The notes under the pieces are model-generated. The model was not told the DNA's origin, ran no database searches, and saw nothing but the letters and a program-made list of their open reading frames with translations. From contig VKHL01000025.1 in assembly GCA_015146655.1 (NCBI GenBank), positions 124,001 to 188,000 on the forward strand: a stretch of DNA of 64,000 nucleotides, given 5' to 3'. Source of the stretch: Ochromonas danica (Eukaryota > Sar > Chrysophyceae > Chromulinales > Chromulinaceae). Position numbers and translations under genes: made by a program. Of the stretch, positions 10,304 to 21,593 are shown one piece after another (positions within the stretch are counted from its first letter, which is position 1; the number at the start of each line of letters is the position of its first letter).

Positions 10304-13300
10304 ATGGATGTGGAAAGTGTAGGAAGCAAGAGGAAGACGATATCAGACAGTCCTTTGAGGGACGATCTTGTCTTGTCAGTAGTTGAGAACAGGGCTAGGG
10401 AAGTTTGCACTTGTAGAATGAATATGAATAATGTAGGAAAATACTGGATACCCCTGAATTGTACAGTTGTAGTATCTGACCATCTCTCTTGCTTTCGACT
10501 ACTACTACTACTGTAGCTTGCCAGGATGATAGTTTCTCTGAGCATCGATGGGCACTCTTACAACGAGACTCTTCTTTTTCTGCAAGATCTGTCACCAAAA
10601 GAGGTGGGTGTCTCTTCTTCTTATCATAGAGCACTGAACTCACTGCCCAGACAGATTCTTCTACACGACGGCTCCCGAGACTCCGTATTGACACGCAAGA
10701 TAATCGCCGAGTTCCAAACGCGCGCTGCGATCATATTCATCAACCGGCAGGTATCGTTTGCTTTTGGAGCTTTTGTGTAGTTTTACAACTTCTTGACCAA
10801 TAAAATTGTGCCAGTACTTTGATCAGGACCGTGGTGCAGAGTTACTGAAAAAGGCAATACTATTAAGTTGACTGCTACTATTGTCATTCAAACCTTCTCT
10901 AACTGGCATTACAACAGGTTGTCGTGGGAAAGGTGGATAGTGATATTATAGCTAAATATACAGTTTTATCGTCGAGCTACTGCTTGTTGCGCTACGTGGA
11001 AAGTTGCAACGCTTTGAACTTCGCTTCATGCTCCTTGAGGTTTCTACATGCTTGTCTATTTTGTGAATTCGGGTAAACTTTCTGACTTTGTTATGGCGGT
11101 TAGTGTGCACTTTGAATCAGAGAGCAATGAGAGAATGTTCATTGATCGAAGGACGGCAATTAATCTGGAGCTGGTCTCAAGTACCAGAGGGTAAGTTACT
11201 AGTCTACTACTCATTTGATTCTGTTTTCTAATGTACTGGGTGACTAGTGGCGAGCAAAAAGATAGTCTTTTCGGTGTGGTGAATAAGACGAAAACGGTAA
11301 GAGGTTTCTTGCGCCTTGTTTCATCAACTGTATCTTACTCGCTGCCCAGTCCGTTGGTGCTAGATTGTTGAGAAGCGACATCCTAAGGCCACTAACAAGT
11401 AATTAGCAAATCGCAACTTTATTGCTCATGTTAATTAGCTTATTTATGCTGTAATTGTATGTCCTCATAGCCATAACCACTATCGAAGCACGTCAACGAA
11501 CTGTGGAAGCTCTACTTCGGTGAGATTGGTTGCTTACATTCACTCCTAAAGCTACTACGACTGACTTCTTTTCTAGAAACGAGACAGGGTTTTCTATTGT
11601 CCGCAGGTTTCTTCATAATTATCCTGATATGGATCGGACGCTTGGAGGGTTAGCGGGCAATCCCAAACAAGTTTCATCAGCTTCTGCACGAAGAGATATT
11701 GACACGCTCCTCTTTGTTCTGTCATCATTGAAAACATCTAAAGAATTGTCTTCCGCTATAGTGGAGTATTTTCCTGATAGCCCTGAGACTCTGCTCTCCA
11801 CGATTTCTGAGAATTTATGGAATTTTGAGCTTTCTCAAATTGTCAACAAAACGAGTCGATTAATATCTGATTGTGAAACAGTGTTGTCTGCTCAATCGCC
11901 CCTTCAACTCCGTTTTCAGGAATGCTTCGCCATCAAACCTGGAGTAGACGGTCTATTAGATGTCGCCAGAAAGACGTATCTGCAAACTGTAGAAGAGCTA
12001 TATCAGGTGTGCTTGTACCCTTTTGCTTGCTACTATCGATTTGGACTCAGTAGTAAGGGGTGAGTGGATGAGTATAGTTGGCTGATGCATATACACAGAG
12101 TTTGGGAGAAAGTGTGCGAGTCAGTATGTCCACAACAAGAGGCTTCTTCTTGGTGTTACCATCATCTATTACGACGACACAACCTCTGCCGTGTTCTTTC
12201 ATACAAGCTGTCCAGCATAAGAAAACGATCGCATGTACTACCGTTGAGTTTAAATGCCTATCAGACAGGGCAATGGAGTGTATATCCCAAGCTTTAATAA
12301 TTACAAGTCAGATTGTTCAAGACCTCAAAGATTCTATTCGAGACGATATGGATACTCTTTTCACATTGGTTGATAGTGTCGTAAGTTATCGATCGATGGT
12401 TACTTTTCTCGTGGTTGGTTCTGTTAATTTTTGTGTTTTTGCAGGCTTTGCTTGATATGTTGGTCTCATTTGTGGATCTGGCTCTTGAAGATCAACGTCC
12501 CTTCACTAGCCCGAATATCACGGCACATGGGAACCTGGTCATTCAAGATGGAAGGCATCCTATAGTGAGCGCATTCTGCCAGAAAAATACTGCTCCATTT
12601 GTTACAAATGATATCGAACTGACTCCAATTGACACACTCAGAGTCATTACAGGACCTAATGGGTCTGGTAAGGTGAGAAGCCAGTATTTAGCTCCAAATT
12701 ATACGCAGCACGGTACTTTATAATTGTGCATTGTAGACGATCTATATAAAGCAAATCGCCTTGATTGTTATTCTGGCTCAGATTGGATGCTATGTGCCTG
12801 CTGTTACCGCGACTGTGCCGATTCGATCGCGCATTTTATCGCGTATTGGTACCACCGACGATATGGAAAACAATTTGAGTACTTTCGCGGTCGAAATGGC
12901 GGAAACTGCTTATATACTAAATAACGTCTCGTCTGATTCGTTGGTGATTATTGATGAGCTGGGGAGAGGCACGTCGAACATTGATGGTGGGTACCAGCTT
13001 TTTCTATCTACTCTACCTCGACTGCGTGTTATTTGTTACTGTTGTGATTTTAGGATTGGCCTTAGCCTTCTCTCTGGGCGAGGCGATGGTATTTAGTGGG
13101 GCGTGGGCGTTATTCGTTACTCATTTTCCTCAAGTAACTCTGCTTCACGAGTTATATTTTCCTGTTGAAAATATTCATCTCCAAACTATTGTGGATGCTG
13201 ACAACCAGGATGCTGCATTGCACTTTGCATTCAAAGTTTCTTATGGTCCCAGTGATCTGGACAGTGGGTATGGATTGACAGTTGCTAGTGCCGCAGCTTT

Positions 13301-13523
13301 TCCCAGACGAATCTTGGATGCTACTCGACAGAAAAGGAATACATTTAAGGGACGGTATAATCTTACACTTTGTGAGCGTCGAAAGCGTGGAGATTGCTGG
13401 AGGCTTCTGTTGCAGCATCTGATAAAGATTTTCGAAGAGTCCAAGGATGAAACTCGGCTGAGATTTTGGTTGCAAGATTTGAAAGTTCGATGGGTAGAAA
13501 GGGAAAAGCCCACTAGTTGGTAA
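10304..13523 (+). CDS. MSH4: MSH4 meiotic MutS homologue
   Basis: Thirteen exons fit in phase: 10304-10432, 10517-10750, 10815-10853, 10918-11039, 11104-11190, 11248-11296, 11350-11398, 11471-11519, 11577-12006, 12078-12380, 12445-12672, 12737-12986 and 13054-13523, giving about 812 residues. MSH4 pairs with MSH5 to stabilise crossover intermediates. It lacks the mismatch-recognition domain, and this protein likewise starts straight at the connector-like strand (VLSVVENRAREV). Other landmarks are SLFGVVNKTKT, the P-loop GPNGSGKT split by intron 11, QIGCYVPA, the Walker B run IIDELGRGTS and THFPQVTLL. The intron after residue ~134 fits only if a GC donor (aag|gcaata) is used with an ordinary cag acceptor at 10917. 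Introns are 50-80 bp. Its presence suggests a sexual or cryptically sexual life cycle. The exact start is less sure than the rest. Confidence 0.92.
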
Positions 13524-13675
13524 AGTGCAACTGGGTAAAATGGTTCACGTAAAGCACGCTCTCTGCACGCACTCTTGTTTGTTATACCATCCATTCTTCG
13601 TTGCACTGCGAAACTGAACTTAATTAGTACAATGAGTGATATTAACTATTAATTACTTAAAAGCACAGACCGTCG

Positions 13676-15169
13676 CTAATCAGAATCTTCCTCATCAGAA
13701 GAAACTTCATTCGCAGCCAGGTCTCTACCAAAGCGCACTATGGTGAGGCGATCCTTGCACTCCGAATGCCGCATGGACCACCATCTGCCTAATCTATGCT
13801 CGCGGCTACATGCGGCGATCAAGAGTTCATTGGTGACTGCCATGGCGTTGACAAAGCCCTTCATAGGAAGCGCGGTGGTTGGCGCAATACTCTGTTTGCC
13901 GTCTTCTTGTTGAACAGACCAAATTCTCACAAAACCATCGTTGGATCCAGTAGCAAAGGTATCGGAGTATCGAGCAGTAGCTAAGCTGCATATCCAGCGA
14001 GGAGTTAAAACATTGTCAGCTTGCATTCCATGGGCTGCTTGAAGACTTGCGATAGGGGAACGATTGCGATCATTCCAAAGATTGACACGCCCGTCCTCAC
14101 CACCCGAGAGAAATAAACTGTCCGTCAAGTACTGCACACAATCAATAGGACCTGAATGTTTGCGGAAGACCAAATGAGATCCTGTTTCAACTTTCCAAGT
14201 TCGCACAGAGCGATCATTCGAAGAGGTAACAGGCCTCAGTTCATGTCCACAATCCATTGCAAGGACCGCATCCTAACAAAGGTTTTAACATATAAACATT
14301 CAGCCAAAAATAAGAACTTTGGGAAATGAGGTTGAAATAATTGCGCTTACCTGGTGACCAAACAAAGTCTCAATGTAGGCCATACTTGTCAAATCCCAGT
14401 GCTTTACAGTGCGATCATGAGAGCCCGAGAACAGCGTATTCGAGCCTGATTGAAATGCCAAAGCGGAAACCGCGCCATTGTGGCCCAGCAGTGACTGAAC
14501 TTCAGCTTCCTTCGAGCGACGGTCAAAAACCCGAATGACATTGTCTCTTCCACCACTGGCAACAAAACGATTGTCAGACGAAACAGCCACAGAGAGAACC
14601 TCTCCATCATGGGAAGAAACTTCAGACGTCAAGCGAGACCAGCCAGGTTTTAAAATTTCTTTTTGCCCAGTCTCGGTATTCCAACACAAGACAGCGTTGT
14701 CTTTGCCTCCAGTGTAGATCTGCTGAGAGTCTTCGGTCAGCGCAAGACAAGTGATCGTTCCAACATGCCCCGCGCAGTTCCGATGGCTGAGATCTCGCAG
14801 TTGCAAGGTTGAAAATCCCTTGCGAAGGCTTCGATAATATCTTCCTGCTCTCTTCAATCGGTCGCTTTTCAGCTTCTCTGCCACATCATCACCTTCTTCT
14901 TCTTCTTGAGACACTCTATTCAAGTATTGCTTTGCTAACCGTCTTCTTTTCTCATCAGGTGTCTCCATGTCATGCTCTTCCTCCTCCTCATCTCCCAAGT
15001 CGCCTTTGCCCAACTCGTCGTCGTCATCTTCGTCTGAGCTGATCTCCTCGTTCAAGTACTTCTTCTTCTTCAAATTCAAGTCAGTGACATTTCCACTCAC
15101 TTTTCTTTTGTTACCAGTATCGCCTCCTCTCAACCCACGCAGAGGACGTTTGGCAGGCCTTCGCGACAT
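13676..15169 (-). CDS. RRP9: RRP9 / U3-55K, U3 snoRNP WD40 protein
   Basis: Two exons, 14351-15169 and 13676-14272, give 471 residues. RRP9 is a box C/D U3 snoRNP component needed for early 18S rRNA processing in the nucleolus. The N-terminus (residues 1-105) is basic then strongly acidic (SSDEDDDDELGKGDLGDEEE), followed by MetThrProAsp-like text and the family signature QYLNRVSQEE. Seven WD repeats follow, for example HVGTITCLALTEDSQQIYTG, then GGKDNAVLCWNTETGQK, FVASGGRDNVIRVFDRRSKE, TLFSGSHDRTVKHWDL and FATGSNDGFVRIWSV. Length matches human RRP9 (475). The single intron falls between repeats 4 and 5. It converges on MSH4 with 152 bp between and diverges from the gene at 15402. Confidence 0.92.
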
Positions 15170-15401
15170 GACGAAATGAGCAATTGACCGACTGGACGAG
15201 AGGAAGCCTCGCCAGCCATCCAGCCAGACTGCCAAATGACCAGACTCGAATTACGTAATTGCTTAAATAGTGAATACAAGTTCACATTGCGTTCATTCTT
15301 CCTGTTCCATAACTTAGCTTCCGACGCTGTCAACAAAGAGGAGGGTGAATTGGTCGAGGAGATCAGGAGTGCGCTCCGTCTCTTCTTTTCTATGCTGGCT
15401 T

Positions 15402-16349
15402 ATGGTGGCTGTCTGTCTAATGGGAGAGAGCTCTTCCTTTCAGCCCCCTCCCCTGCCGCTCTCTCCCATGCTGGCCGTCACCGGGGAAGATCTGCAGGAG
15501 TATGCTCTAGAGGTCTTGGAAGTGATTGGGGAGGCAACGGTGCCAACAAAGCCAGGGGAGGTGGTTGCTATTGTCTTCAGCGAGGCGGCAGCAGGCTTTG
15601 TGGGAGGATTTGCTTCTCGAGCAGTGGGCTTCGCTCTGGGAGACCAAGCGCTCAACCGCGACAAATCCTTCATACAGTCCTCCACCGTAGGTACCTACTT
15701 TGGAATTCGCAGCGCGGTTACCAGCGCCTCTTCGTTCTTGGGTCTTCCTTCGCCTGTCGCTCGAGTGGTTGCCAGCATCTTCGCTTCTCTCGCCGCAGAG
15801 ATCCTCAAGATCGAAGGCCGCAAGACAAAAAGCCATTTCAATAGCACGCTTTGCAATGATGAAAAGAAGAGCGAGTTTGAATTTTTGGAAGAACAGCTAG
15901 AAGAAGAGATTGAGGAGATTTTTGGTCAGAAGCAACAGCAGCAGAATAACAACAATAACAACAATGAAAATAATATGATGATGAAGAAGAAGCCGCTAGT
16001 CTCAGGCGCAGAAGTCATGCAGGACATCACTAAATGGGTCACCTACGATCTCATCTTGCCGCCTCAAACTGCAGATCATATTCCTCTTCTCACCGCTGCT
16101 TGGTTCGGTGCGCTGTCTGGTTTGACTGCTTACGCCGTGCTGGAAGCTTTCAACCGGAAAATCGCCTTCCCGTCCGATCCTACTGGCGAGCGGTGGATAA
16201 AGTATTCCCAGGCTGGCATTGAAGGAGCTGCTCTCTTTGCCTCGTACGAAGGGTCACTGACATTTTTGGAGACATCAACTGCCCCGGAACTGCGAGCTGT
16301 GCTTGTGCAGGACTTCACGGAGCTGAGCGCTTTCTTCTTCCCCCAGTGA
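15402..16349 (+). CDS. Unknown membrane-associated protein with possible N-terminal targeting signal
   Basis: The first in-frame ATG is 15402, giving 315 residues, but the frame stays open upstream to a stop near 15317. The true start may lie in an unseen upstream exon. The N-terminus reads MVAVCLMGESSSFQPPPLP: a short hydrophobic run, then Ser-Ser-Ser-Phe-x-Pro, which resembles the F-containing cleavage motif of complex-plastid signal peptides in heterokont and cryptophyte algae. Two Ala/Gly-rich segments (EAAAGFVGGFASRAVGFALG near residue 65; LTAAWFGALSGLTAYAVLEA near 230) could be membrane or amphipathic helices. A low-complexity insert of Gln/Asn/Met/Lys (15930-15995) separates the halves. 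I do not recognise the family. It could be a conserved algal plastid protein, but with this weak signal the location is a guess. Confidence 0.65.
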   Translation: MVAVCLMGESSSFQPPPLPLSPMLAVTGEDLQEYALEVLEVIGEATVPTKPGEVVAIVFSEAAAGFVGGFASRAVGFALGDQALNRDKSFIQSSTVGTYFGIRSAVTSASSFLGLPSPVARVVASIFASLAAEILKIEGRKTKSHFNSTLCNDEKKSEFEFLEEQLEEEIEEIFGQKQQQQNNNNNNNENNMMMKKKPLVSGAEVMQDITKWVTYDLILPPQTADHIPLLTAAWFGALSGLTAYAVLEAFNRKIAFPSDPTGERWIKYSQAGIEGAALFASYEGSLTFLETSTAPELRAVLVQDFTELSAFFFPQ

Positions 16350-16496
16350 CTTCTTCCATTGTCTTCGTCTTAATAATCTCCGTTTCTTTTCAGTTGTAAT
16401 GTTCCTTAACTAATCGAAATCAAATCAGTGCTGTGACTTGAGAATATTGTGTTAGGTTATTCACAACGCAATGGGAAAGTTGAGCCTGCAGCAGGT

Positions 16497-17079
16497 TTAC
16501 TTGGCCGCGGCCTCTTCGAAGTTCTCCACCAAGTCAGGCACTTCGTCATCCTCTTCGTCGCCTTCCTGGATGGGCTCCACGCTGCTGCCAGCCTTGGGCA
16601 CCTTGGCGCCCATGGCCTCAGCGTAGCTTCGGAGGTAGTCCATGCTCTCGGGGCCGAGCTGGGTGAGGATGCCAGGAAGGAGCTCCTCCAGCCTCTTGAC
16701 CTCAGTCACACCACTCACCACGAAGGTATTTGATGGTATAGAGGCCTGGATCTTAGGAGCCAAGATGTGGATGACGGTGCCATCGTTCTTGAAGATGTTC
16801 ACCTCCTCCACGGCATTGATGTTGGTCATGGACATCTTCTTCAAGACGCTGCCCAACTTCTTGTCATCTAGAAAGCATCGGTCACATAATTTTTACTTAA
16901 CCGCGACCAAGGTGTTGACATCATCGATAGAAGCCACACTCACCTCCACCAGACTTGGGAGTTCCCTTCTTCTTCCTTCGGACGCTTCCTCCACCACCAG
17001 TGCTGGCTCCTTTTTCATTTCCGCCAAAGCGCTTGGCGATCATGGCCTTTCTGGCCTCTTCTAAGCTGATATCTCCCAT
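16497..17079 (-). CDS. BTF3: Nascent polypeptide-associated complex subunit beta (BTF3)
   Basis: Two exons, 16944-17079 and 16497-16867, encode 168 residues. Beta-NAC binds ribosomes with alpha-NAC and shields nascent chains. The basic ribosome-binding motif RRKKKGTPKS sits at residues ~34-43, followed by the NAC domain: LGSVLKKMSMTNINAVEEVN, IFKNDGTVIHILAPKIQASI, then NTFVVSGVTEVKRLEELLPG. The tail is acidic (EGDEEDDEVPDLVENFEE). Length and order agree with the family. It is divergent from RACK1 with 270 bp between starts. Two abundant translation proteins may therefore share an upstream region. Confidence 0.96.
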
Positions 17080-17349
17080 TGCTTCTCAATGAATGCGCAG
17101 CCACAAGCAGTCGATCAGTGAAAAGAAGTCTAAGTTTCGAAGTCGTTAATATCGAGTTTTCTTAGCGTTGTCACGAAAGTCCGAAACACTGGCTTGTGGT
17201 GTGGCTGCTGGTTTCTGTGGTCGAGCGATGATGAGCAACACAAATAACAAACAGCGGCAATACCTTGGATTGGTACGTCTTTCTCTCTTCCTCTATACCG
17301 CTTCTACCTGCTTGCTGTGTGCTAATTGCAGTGCTTTTTTAACAGCAAA

Positions 17350-18358
17350 ATGGGAGAACAACTTAAGCTTCGTGGATCTTTGCTTGGTCATGGTGGATGG
17401 ATCACTGCCATCGCCTCCACTACTGAGGATCCTAACATGATCCTCACCGCTTCTCGTGACAAGGTATGAACTTCGCTTGAAGTTACATCCTTTGCGCAGA
17501 TGATAAATGTTGCGCCTTGTGTAGACCATCATCGTCTGGACTTTGAACCGCGAGGAGGAGAACTATGGCACTGCTCGTCGTGCTTTGCGTGGCCACAACC
17601 ACTTCGTCTCTGATATTGCTATCAGCTCTGATGGTCAGTTCGCTTTGTCTGGCTCCTGGGATACCACTCTGCGCTTGTGGGAGATCAGCACTGGCAAATG
17701 CACCCGCCGCTTCGTCGGCCACACCAAGGATGTTTTGTCTGTTGCCTTCTCCTCCGACAACCGTCAGATTGTCTCCGCCTCCAGAGATCGCACCGTTAAG
17801 CTCTGGAATACCCTTGGTGAGTGCAAGTACACCTTCCTCGAGGGTGGCCACACCGAGTGGGTTTCTTGCGTGCGCTTCCCTCCTGTGCAGAACGCTCAAG
17901 TCATTGTCTCCGCTGGCTGGGACAAGGTTGTGAAGGTGTGGAGCTCCAGCACTTTCCGCCTGAAGAACGATCTCCTTGGCCATACTGGATATGTGAACAC
18001 CGTCACCGTGTCTCCTGATGGATCTCTCTGTGCTTCCGGTGGAAAAGATGGTGTTGCTCTTCTGTGGGATCTCTCTGAGGGCAAGCGCCTCTACTCTTTG
18101 GAGGCTGGTGACATCATCCACGCTCTCGTCTTCTCACCTAACCGTTACTGGTTGGTTGCTGCCACTTCCTCCTGCATCAAGATCTGGGACTTGGAGTCCA
18201 AGGTGCAAGTGGATGAGATTCGCCCTGAGATCACCACCACTGGCAAGAAGGCTCAGATCCCTTACTGCACCTCTCTCACTTGGTCCAGCGATGGAGCTGA
18301 TCTCTTTGCTGGCTACTCTGACAACACTGTGCGTGTGTACAATGTTGCCAGCTACTAA
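17350..18358 (+). CDS. RACK1: RACK1, small-subunit ribosomal WD40 scaffold
   Basis: Coding exons 17350-17463 and 17525-18358 give 315 residues, the usual RACK1 length. RACK1 is a seven-bladed WD40 propeller on the 40S head that docks signalling kinases and takes part in ribosome quality control. Blades are plain: [20 protein letters not shown], then [75 protein letters not shown] and [17 protein letters not shown] at the C-terminus. There may be an extra intron in the 5' UTR (gtacgtc near 17274 to the ag at 17345). Codon usage is C/G-rich and regular, as expected for a highly expressed gene. The 420-bp 3' region to uL23 is T-rich. Confidence 0.97.
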
Positions 18359-18778
18359 GGTGCTTTCCCAGTCCAAGCTGCTGTTGCTAGGTGTGTGTTA
18401 GGATTAGATAGTGTAGTTATATAGCTGCCGCTGTTGACTGCCAGCCGACACAGGCTGGAGGAAGGTGTACACATCTTAAGTCCACACTACGCCCAAATTT
18501 AACGTTTCTTTCAGTCAATACCATCAGCTAAAATTCATCCAGAACATGTTTTTTGTTCTATACGTTCTTCAGAGGTTTTTGTTGTCAAAGGTGGTTTGCC
18601 GTTTAGTTTGTCTGCCGCTTTTTAGTGATTTTGTTCCCTAGCTATTTGAGCGACATGTTATCTAGAATAATCTGTTTAAAGCATGAAAAGCAAATGAAAT
18701 CGAAAGAAACCAAGTGACCAACAGCCAGCTAATTGTTAGCGACATCTGAACAAGGGCTACAGCAGGTAACTAAACACT
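18359..18778. other. Convergent intergenic region RACK1/uL23
   Basis: Both flanking genes end here, so it holds two 3' UTRs. I see no gene, repeat or RNA feature in these 420 bp. Confidence 0.5.
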
Positions 18779-19363
18779 TTAGATGATGCCCAGCTTATTG
18801 GCGACATCAGCAGCCTCGTAGTCAGGAGAGAGGCGCACATAGGCCTTCTTTTGTCCATCAGGTCTGTGAGAGAGAGAAATGAAACAGCGTTAGCAACAGA
18901 CTGAGACAGAAAGGGGGCAGTGGAGGGCTCAACACGACACGACATACCTGATCAAAGTGTTGACCTTATCAGCCTTAATCTGATACAAATTCTTGACAGC
19001 CTCCTTGATCTGTCTCTTGTTGGCAGTGATGTTGACAATGAAGACGAGGGTGTTGTTCTCTTCGATCTTCTTCATGGCAGACTCGGTGGTCAAAGGAAAT
19101 TTAATGACATCGAAAGCCTTAGGTCCCTCAATGCTCTTGGAAACCTTCGCCAAAACCTTGGGGTTGCGGGGAAGCTTCAAAGTCTTTGGCCTGTAGAAGT
19201 GGACCTTGGTGTGAATGCGGGCAGCCTTGCGGCCGCTTCCCTTCTTCAGTGCCGAAGCAGTCTTCTTGGCTTTCACTGGACGATTTGCGCAAATAAAAGT
19301 ATTAGAAACACAGCTATCACTATCACTCACACAGGTCTTACCTTCCTTCTTGACAGCAGACAT
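18779..19363 (-). CDS. RPL23A: Ribosomal protein uL23 (L23a)
   Basis: Three exons, 19342-19363 (22 bp), 18948-19275 and 18779-18863, encode 144 residues. uL23 lies at the tunnel exit of the 60S subunit, where beta-NAC also docks. Diagnostic text includes [80 protein letters not shown] and the C-terminal [13 protein letters not shown]. The first coding exon holds only seven codons plus one base before an intron, an arrangement common in ribosomal protein genes. All joins keep phase and give the full family sequence. Confidence 0.97.
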
Positions 19364-19707
19364 CGCTTCTTTGGCTCAGTGGTCAATTTGTTGGTGATGA
19401 TCGGCTGGTTTGTGGCTGACGAGAAGTCGCCTTTCAAGAACTGCGAGATATGCAAACTACGAGGTTTGGATAAGTGGGTAAATATTACAGTGTGCTGACC
19501 CTCTTCTCAAATGACAAAACAAAAGATGAAATGAATGTAATAATGCTAGACAAATGAGTTCTCTTCTCTTTTGCTTTGCATGGGGAAAATATTTTGCGTC
19601 TGTTTATGAAAGTCTTCTCATTAAAACCTTCCAATCCATATATTGACCAATGCACTGTGCTATTCCGACTTGGCAGTCGAGGTTCAGTGCACGAAGGCTC
19701 TGGTTGT
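19364..19707. other. Region between uL23 start and the inverted-repeat arm
   Basis: It holds the uL23 promoter. A frame open from 19576 runs into the truncated kinase copy and would add about 44 residues with no resemblance to the parent kinase, so I treat it as chance. Confidence 0.4.
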
Positions 19708-20990
19708 GTCGTTTGCTTATCTCTATCACGTGATGACTTTATCGCCATGATCGGCAGCTGGCAGGATATCCTGGGTGTCAGGCGGCCAGAAGCACCGCAA
19801 ATGCGCAAACAGCGACAATCGTCTGTTTATGACAGCAATTATCACATCTCTATTAGGTTGGCCGACTTGGATAGATTAAATACTCTTGGAATTGGTGCAT
19901 TTGGGCGCGTTTCCATTGCACGGCATAAAGTGTCGGGACAACTTTACGCTCTAAAGGCCCAGTCAAAGACCGCCATTGTGGATCAGGGCATGCAGGAAAT
20001 GGTGCTAACTGAAGTGAAGATAATGCGCATGATCGACCACCCCCTTATTGCGAAGCTCCATGGCACCATGCAAGATCGAAAGTTCATTTACTTCCTTCTC
20101 GAGCTTCTTCCTGGTGGAGAATTCTTCAACTTCTTGCAAAAAGTTGGAAAACTGAGTGAAGATAAGTCTCGCTTCTACGCGGGCTCCGTTGTGCTTGCAT
20201 TTGAAGAATTGCACAGAAACCGTATTGCCTATCGCGATCTGAAGCCAGAGAATATGGTAAGAGTGTGTTGACACACCTTGGATACCTTATAATGCAGCAG
20301 TCAATAACTTCACTTATTTCATTTCCCTCCCAGGTTATGGATGCAAGAGGCTACGTCAAACTAGTAGATTTTGGATTGGCGAAGCAGTTAGTGTCTGACA
20401 GCACATGGTAAGTAGTCCAACAAAATCCTTTTCTCTCAATCTGTTTATACTCATGATACACCTATTCTACAGGACAATGTGCGGTACACCTGACTATTTA
20501 GCACCGGAGATTATCCTTAGCAAAGGTCACAATCAAGCCGTTGATTATTGGGCATTGGTTAGCCTTCCCAGTGATTTCTTCATATGTCGTATCTTATTTT
20601 TCGTGGTCGTTTTTGTACTAGGGTGTCCTTATATTTGAAATGGTTCATGGATGGCCACCTTTCTATCACGAGCAGCCGATGAGAGTGTAAGTATATATAG
20701 CCTGATTATGCATGCCATTATTAATGGTGCTTTATGTATTTTGATTTGCAGGTATGAAAAGATTATTCTGGGAAAAGTCAGCTATCCTGATATGTTTTCG
20801 AAACCTTTGGAGGACATAGTCAGCAAGCTACTGGTAAACAATCCATCGAAACGATTAGGTAACATGAAGGGTGGGCTTGCCGATGTCATGAAGCATAAAT
20901 GGTTTGGTTCGTTCGATTGGCAAGGTCTGACAGCGGGAACACTTGAGGCGCCGTACGTTCCTGATTTAACGACTTTCGATTCTGTGCTTG
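19708..20990 (+). pseudogene. Truncated copy of the GH20-like/cNMP-kinase gene (inverted-repeat arm 1)
   Basis: This segment repeats, in opposite orientation, 24675-25957, which is the 3' half of the intact kinase gene. It begins inside the second cyclic-nucleotide domain ([18 protein letters not shown]) and keeps most of the kinase domain, from [13 protein letters not shown] through [11 protein letters not shown] and [10 protein letters not shown], with all introns. It stops short of the last exon. There is no start region, no cyclic-nucleotide domain A and no GH20-like part, and the 3' end runs into unrelated DNA. Translations of exons and introns appear identical to the parent, which argues for a very recent copy or recent gene conversion. 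It is probably not a functional gene. If transcribed, it would make RNA complementary to the parent's mRNA. Confidence 0.8.
19708..20990 (+). repeat. Inverted repeat, left arm (1,283 bp)
   Basis: Pairs with 24675-25957. Both arms are exactly 1,283 bp between the points where alignment breaks, so there is no net indel. Every stretch I compared, including introns, matched. The arms are separated by a 3,684-bp spacer. Beyond the inner end, 20997-21105 resembles 23970-24065 in reverse complement, but with clear divergence, so an older inverted relation flanks the apparently fresh one. Confidence 0.88.
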
Positions 20991-21105
20991 ACTTCACATA
21001 CATATCATACGCTCGCTCACTTTCAGTTGACATTCATTGTTCACCACCATACAGACAACTGTGAAGCACCAGCCAGTGCTATTTATTTATCTCTTTTTCT
21101 CTCTT
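20991..21105 (+). repeat. Diverged inverted copy of 23970-24065
   Basis: The core (tttcagttgacattcattg, then accatacagacaactgtgaa) occurs in reverse complement at about 24000-24060, followed on both sides by a similar A/T-rich tract. Differences and small indels are frequent, unlike the adjoining perfect arm. The junction to the arm lies near a shared cacatacatat, which may be the microhomology used in the rearrangement. Confidence 0.7.
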
Positions 21106-21593
21106 GTGTGTCCCTCACTCTTAATCAACATCAAAGAAACGCTCATTTCTTGCGAAATACGAAGGGGACTTAAATTTGCATTGGGTTAAACTTACGGAAG
21201 GCACACACAATTTGAGCTTATTACGTTCTACATACATGTCAACAACATTCTACATATGTATCCAACGTTGGATACAAATCACTCCCCTGTTGGTACGTAC
21301 GGTACGCAATTTACAGGCTTCATTCGATGCTTCAAATGTTTGCTGCGCTGTTGCTGTGCTGCCATCAATCACATCGTATCGCAACGACAGTGATTTTCCT
21401 TTTGTCGTCACTTCGATAAAAGAGAAGTGCAATAATCAGATCAGATCATCGAATCTGGCTCAGATTAACATGGATGGATAGCTTAGTTAAGTTAACAGGT
21501 GGTTGCTCAGGAGATGAAAACTAAAGTCAGACCAATTACGCTAGAAGCGGGAAATTGTTCCTCTTGTAGTAAGCCAATGCGTAAGAATTGTAC
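21106..21593. other. Spacer DNA with a 20-bp perfect palindrome
   Basis: No gene is supported here. Position 21257-21276 is a perfect 20-bp palindrome (tgtatccaacgttggataca). A second short self-complementary run (ggtacgtac) follows near 21293. The rest is unremarkable A/T-rich DNA. Confidence 0.5.

Noticed and set aside
15236-15844. A 202-codon frame overlapping the unknown gene at 15402
   Set aside because: It is in another frame, has Arg/Ser-rich shadow composition, and the 15402 frame has the better protein character.
19576-20271. Short independent kinase gene starting at 19576
   Set aside because: The leader before 19708 is unrelated to the parent, the cNMP domain is cut in half and the last exon is missing.
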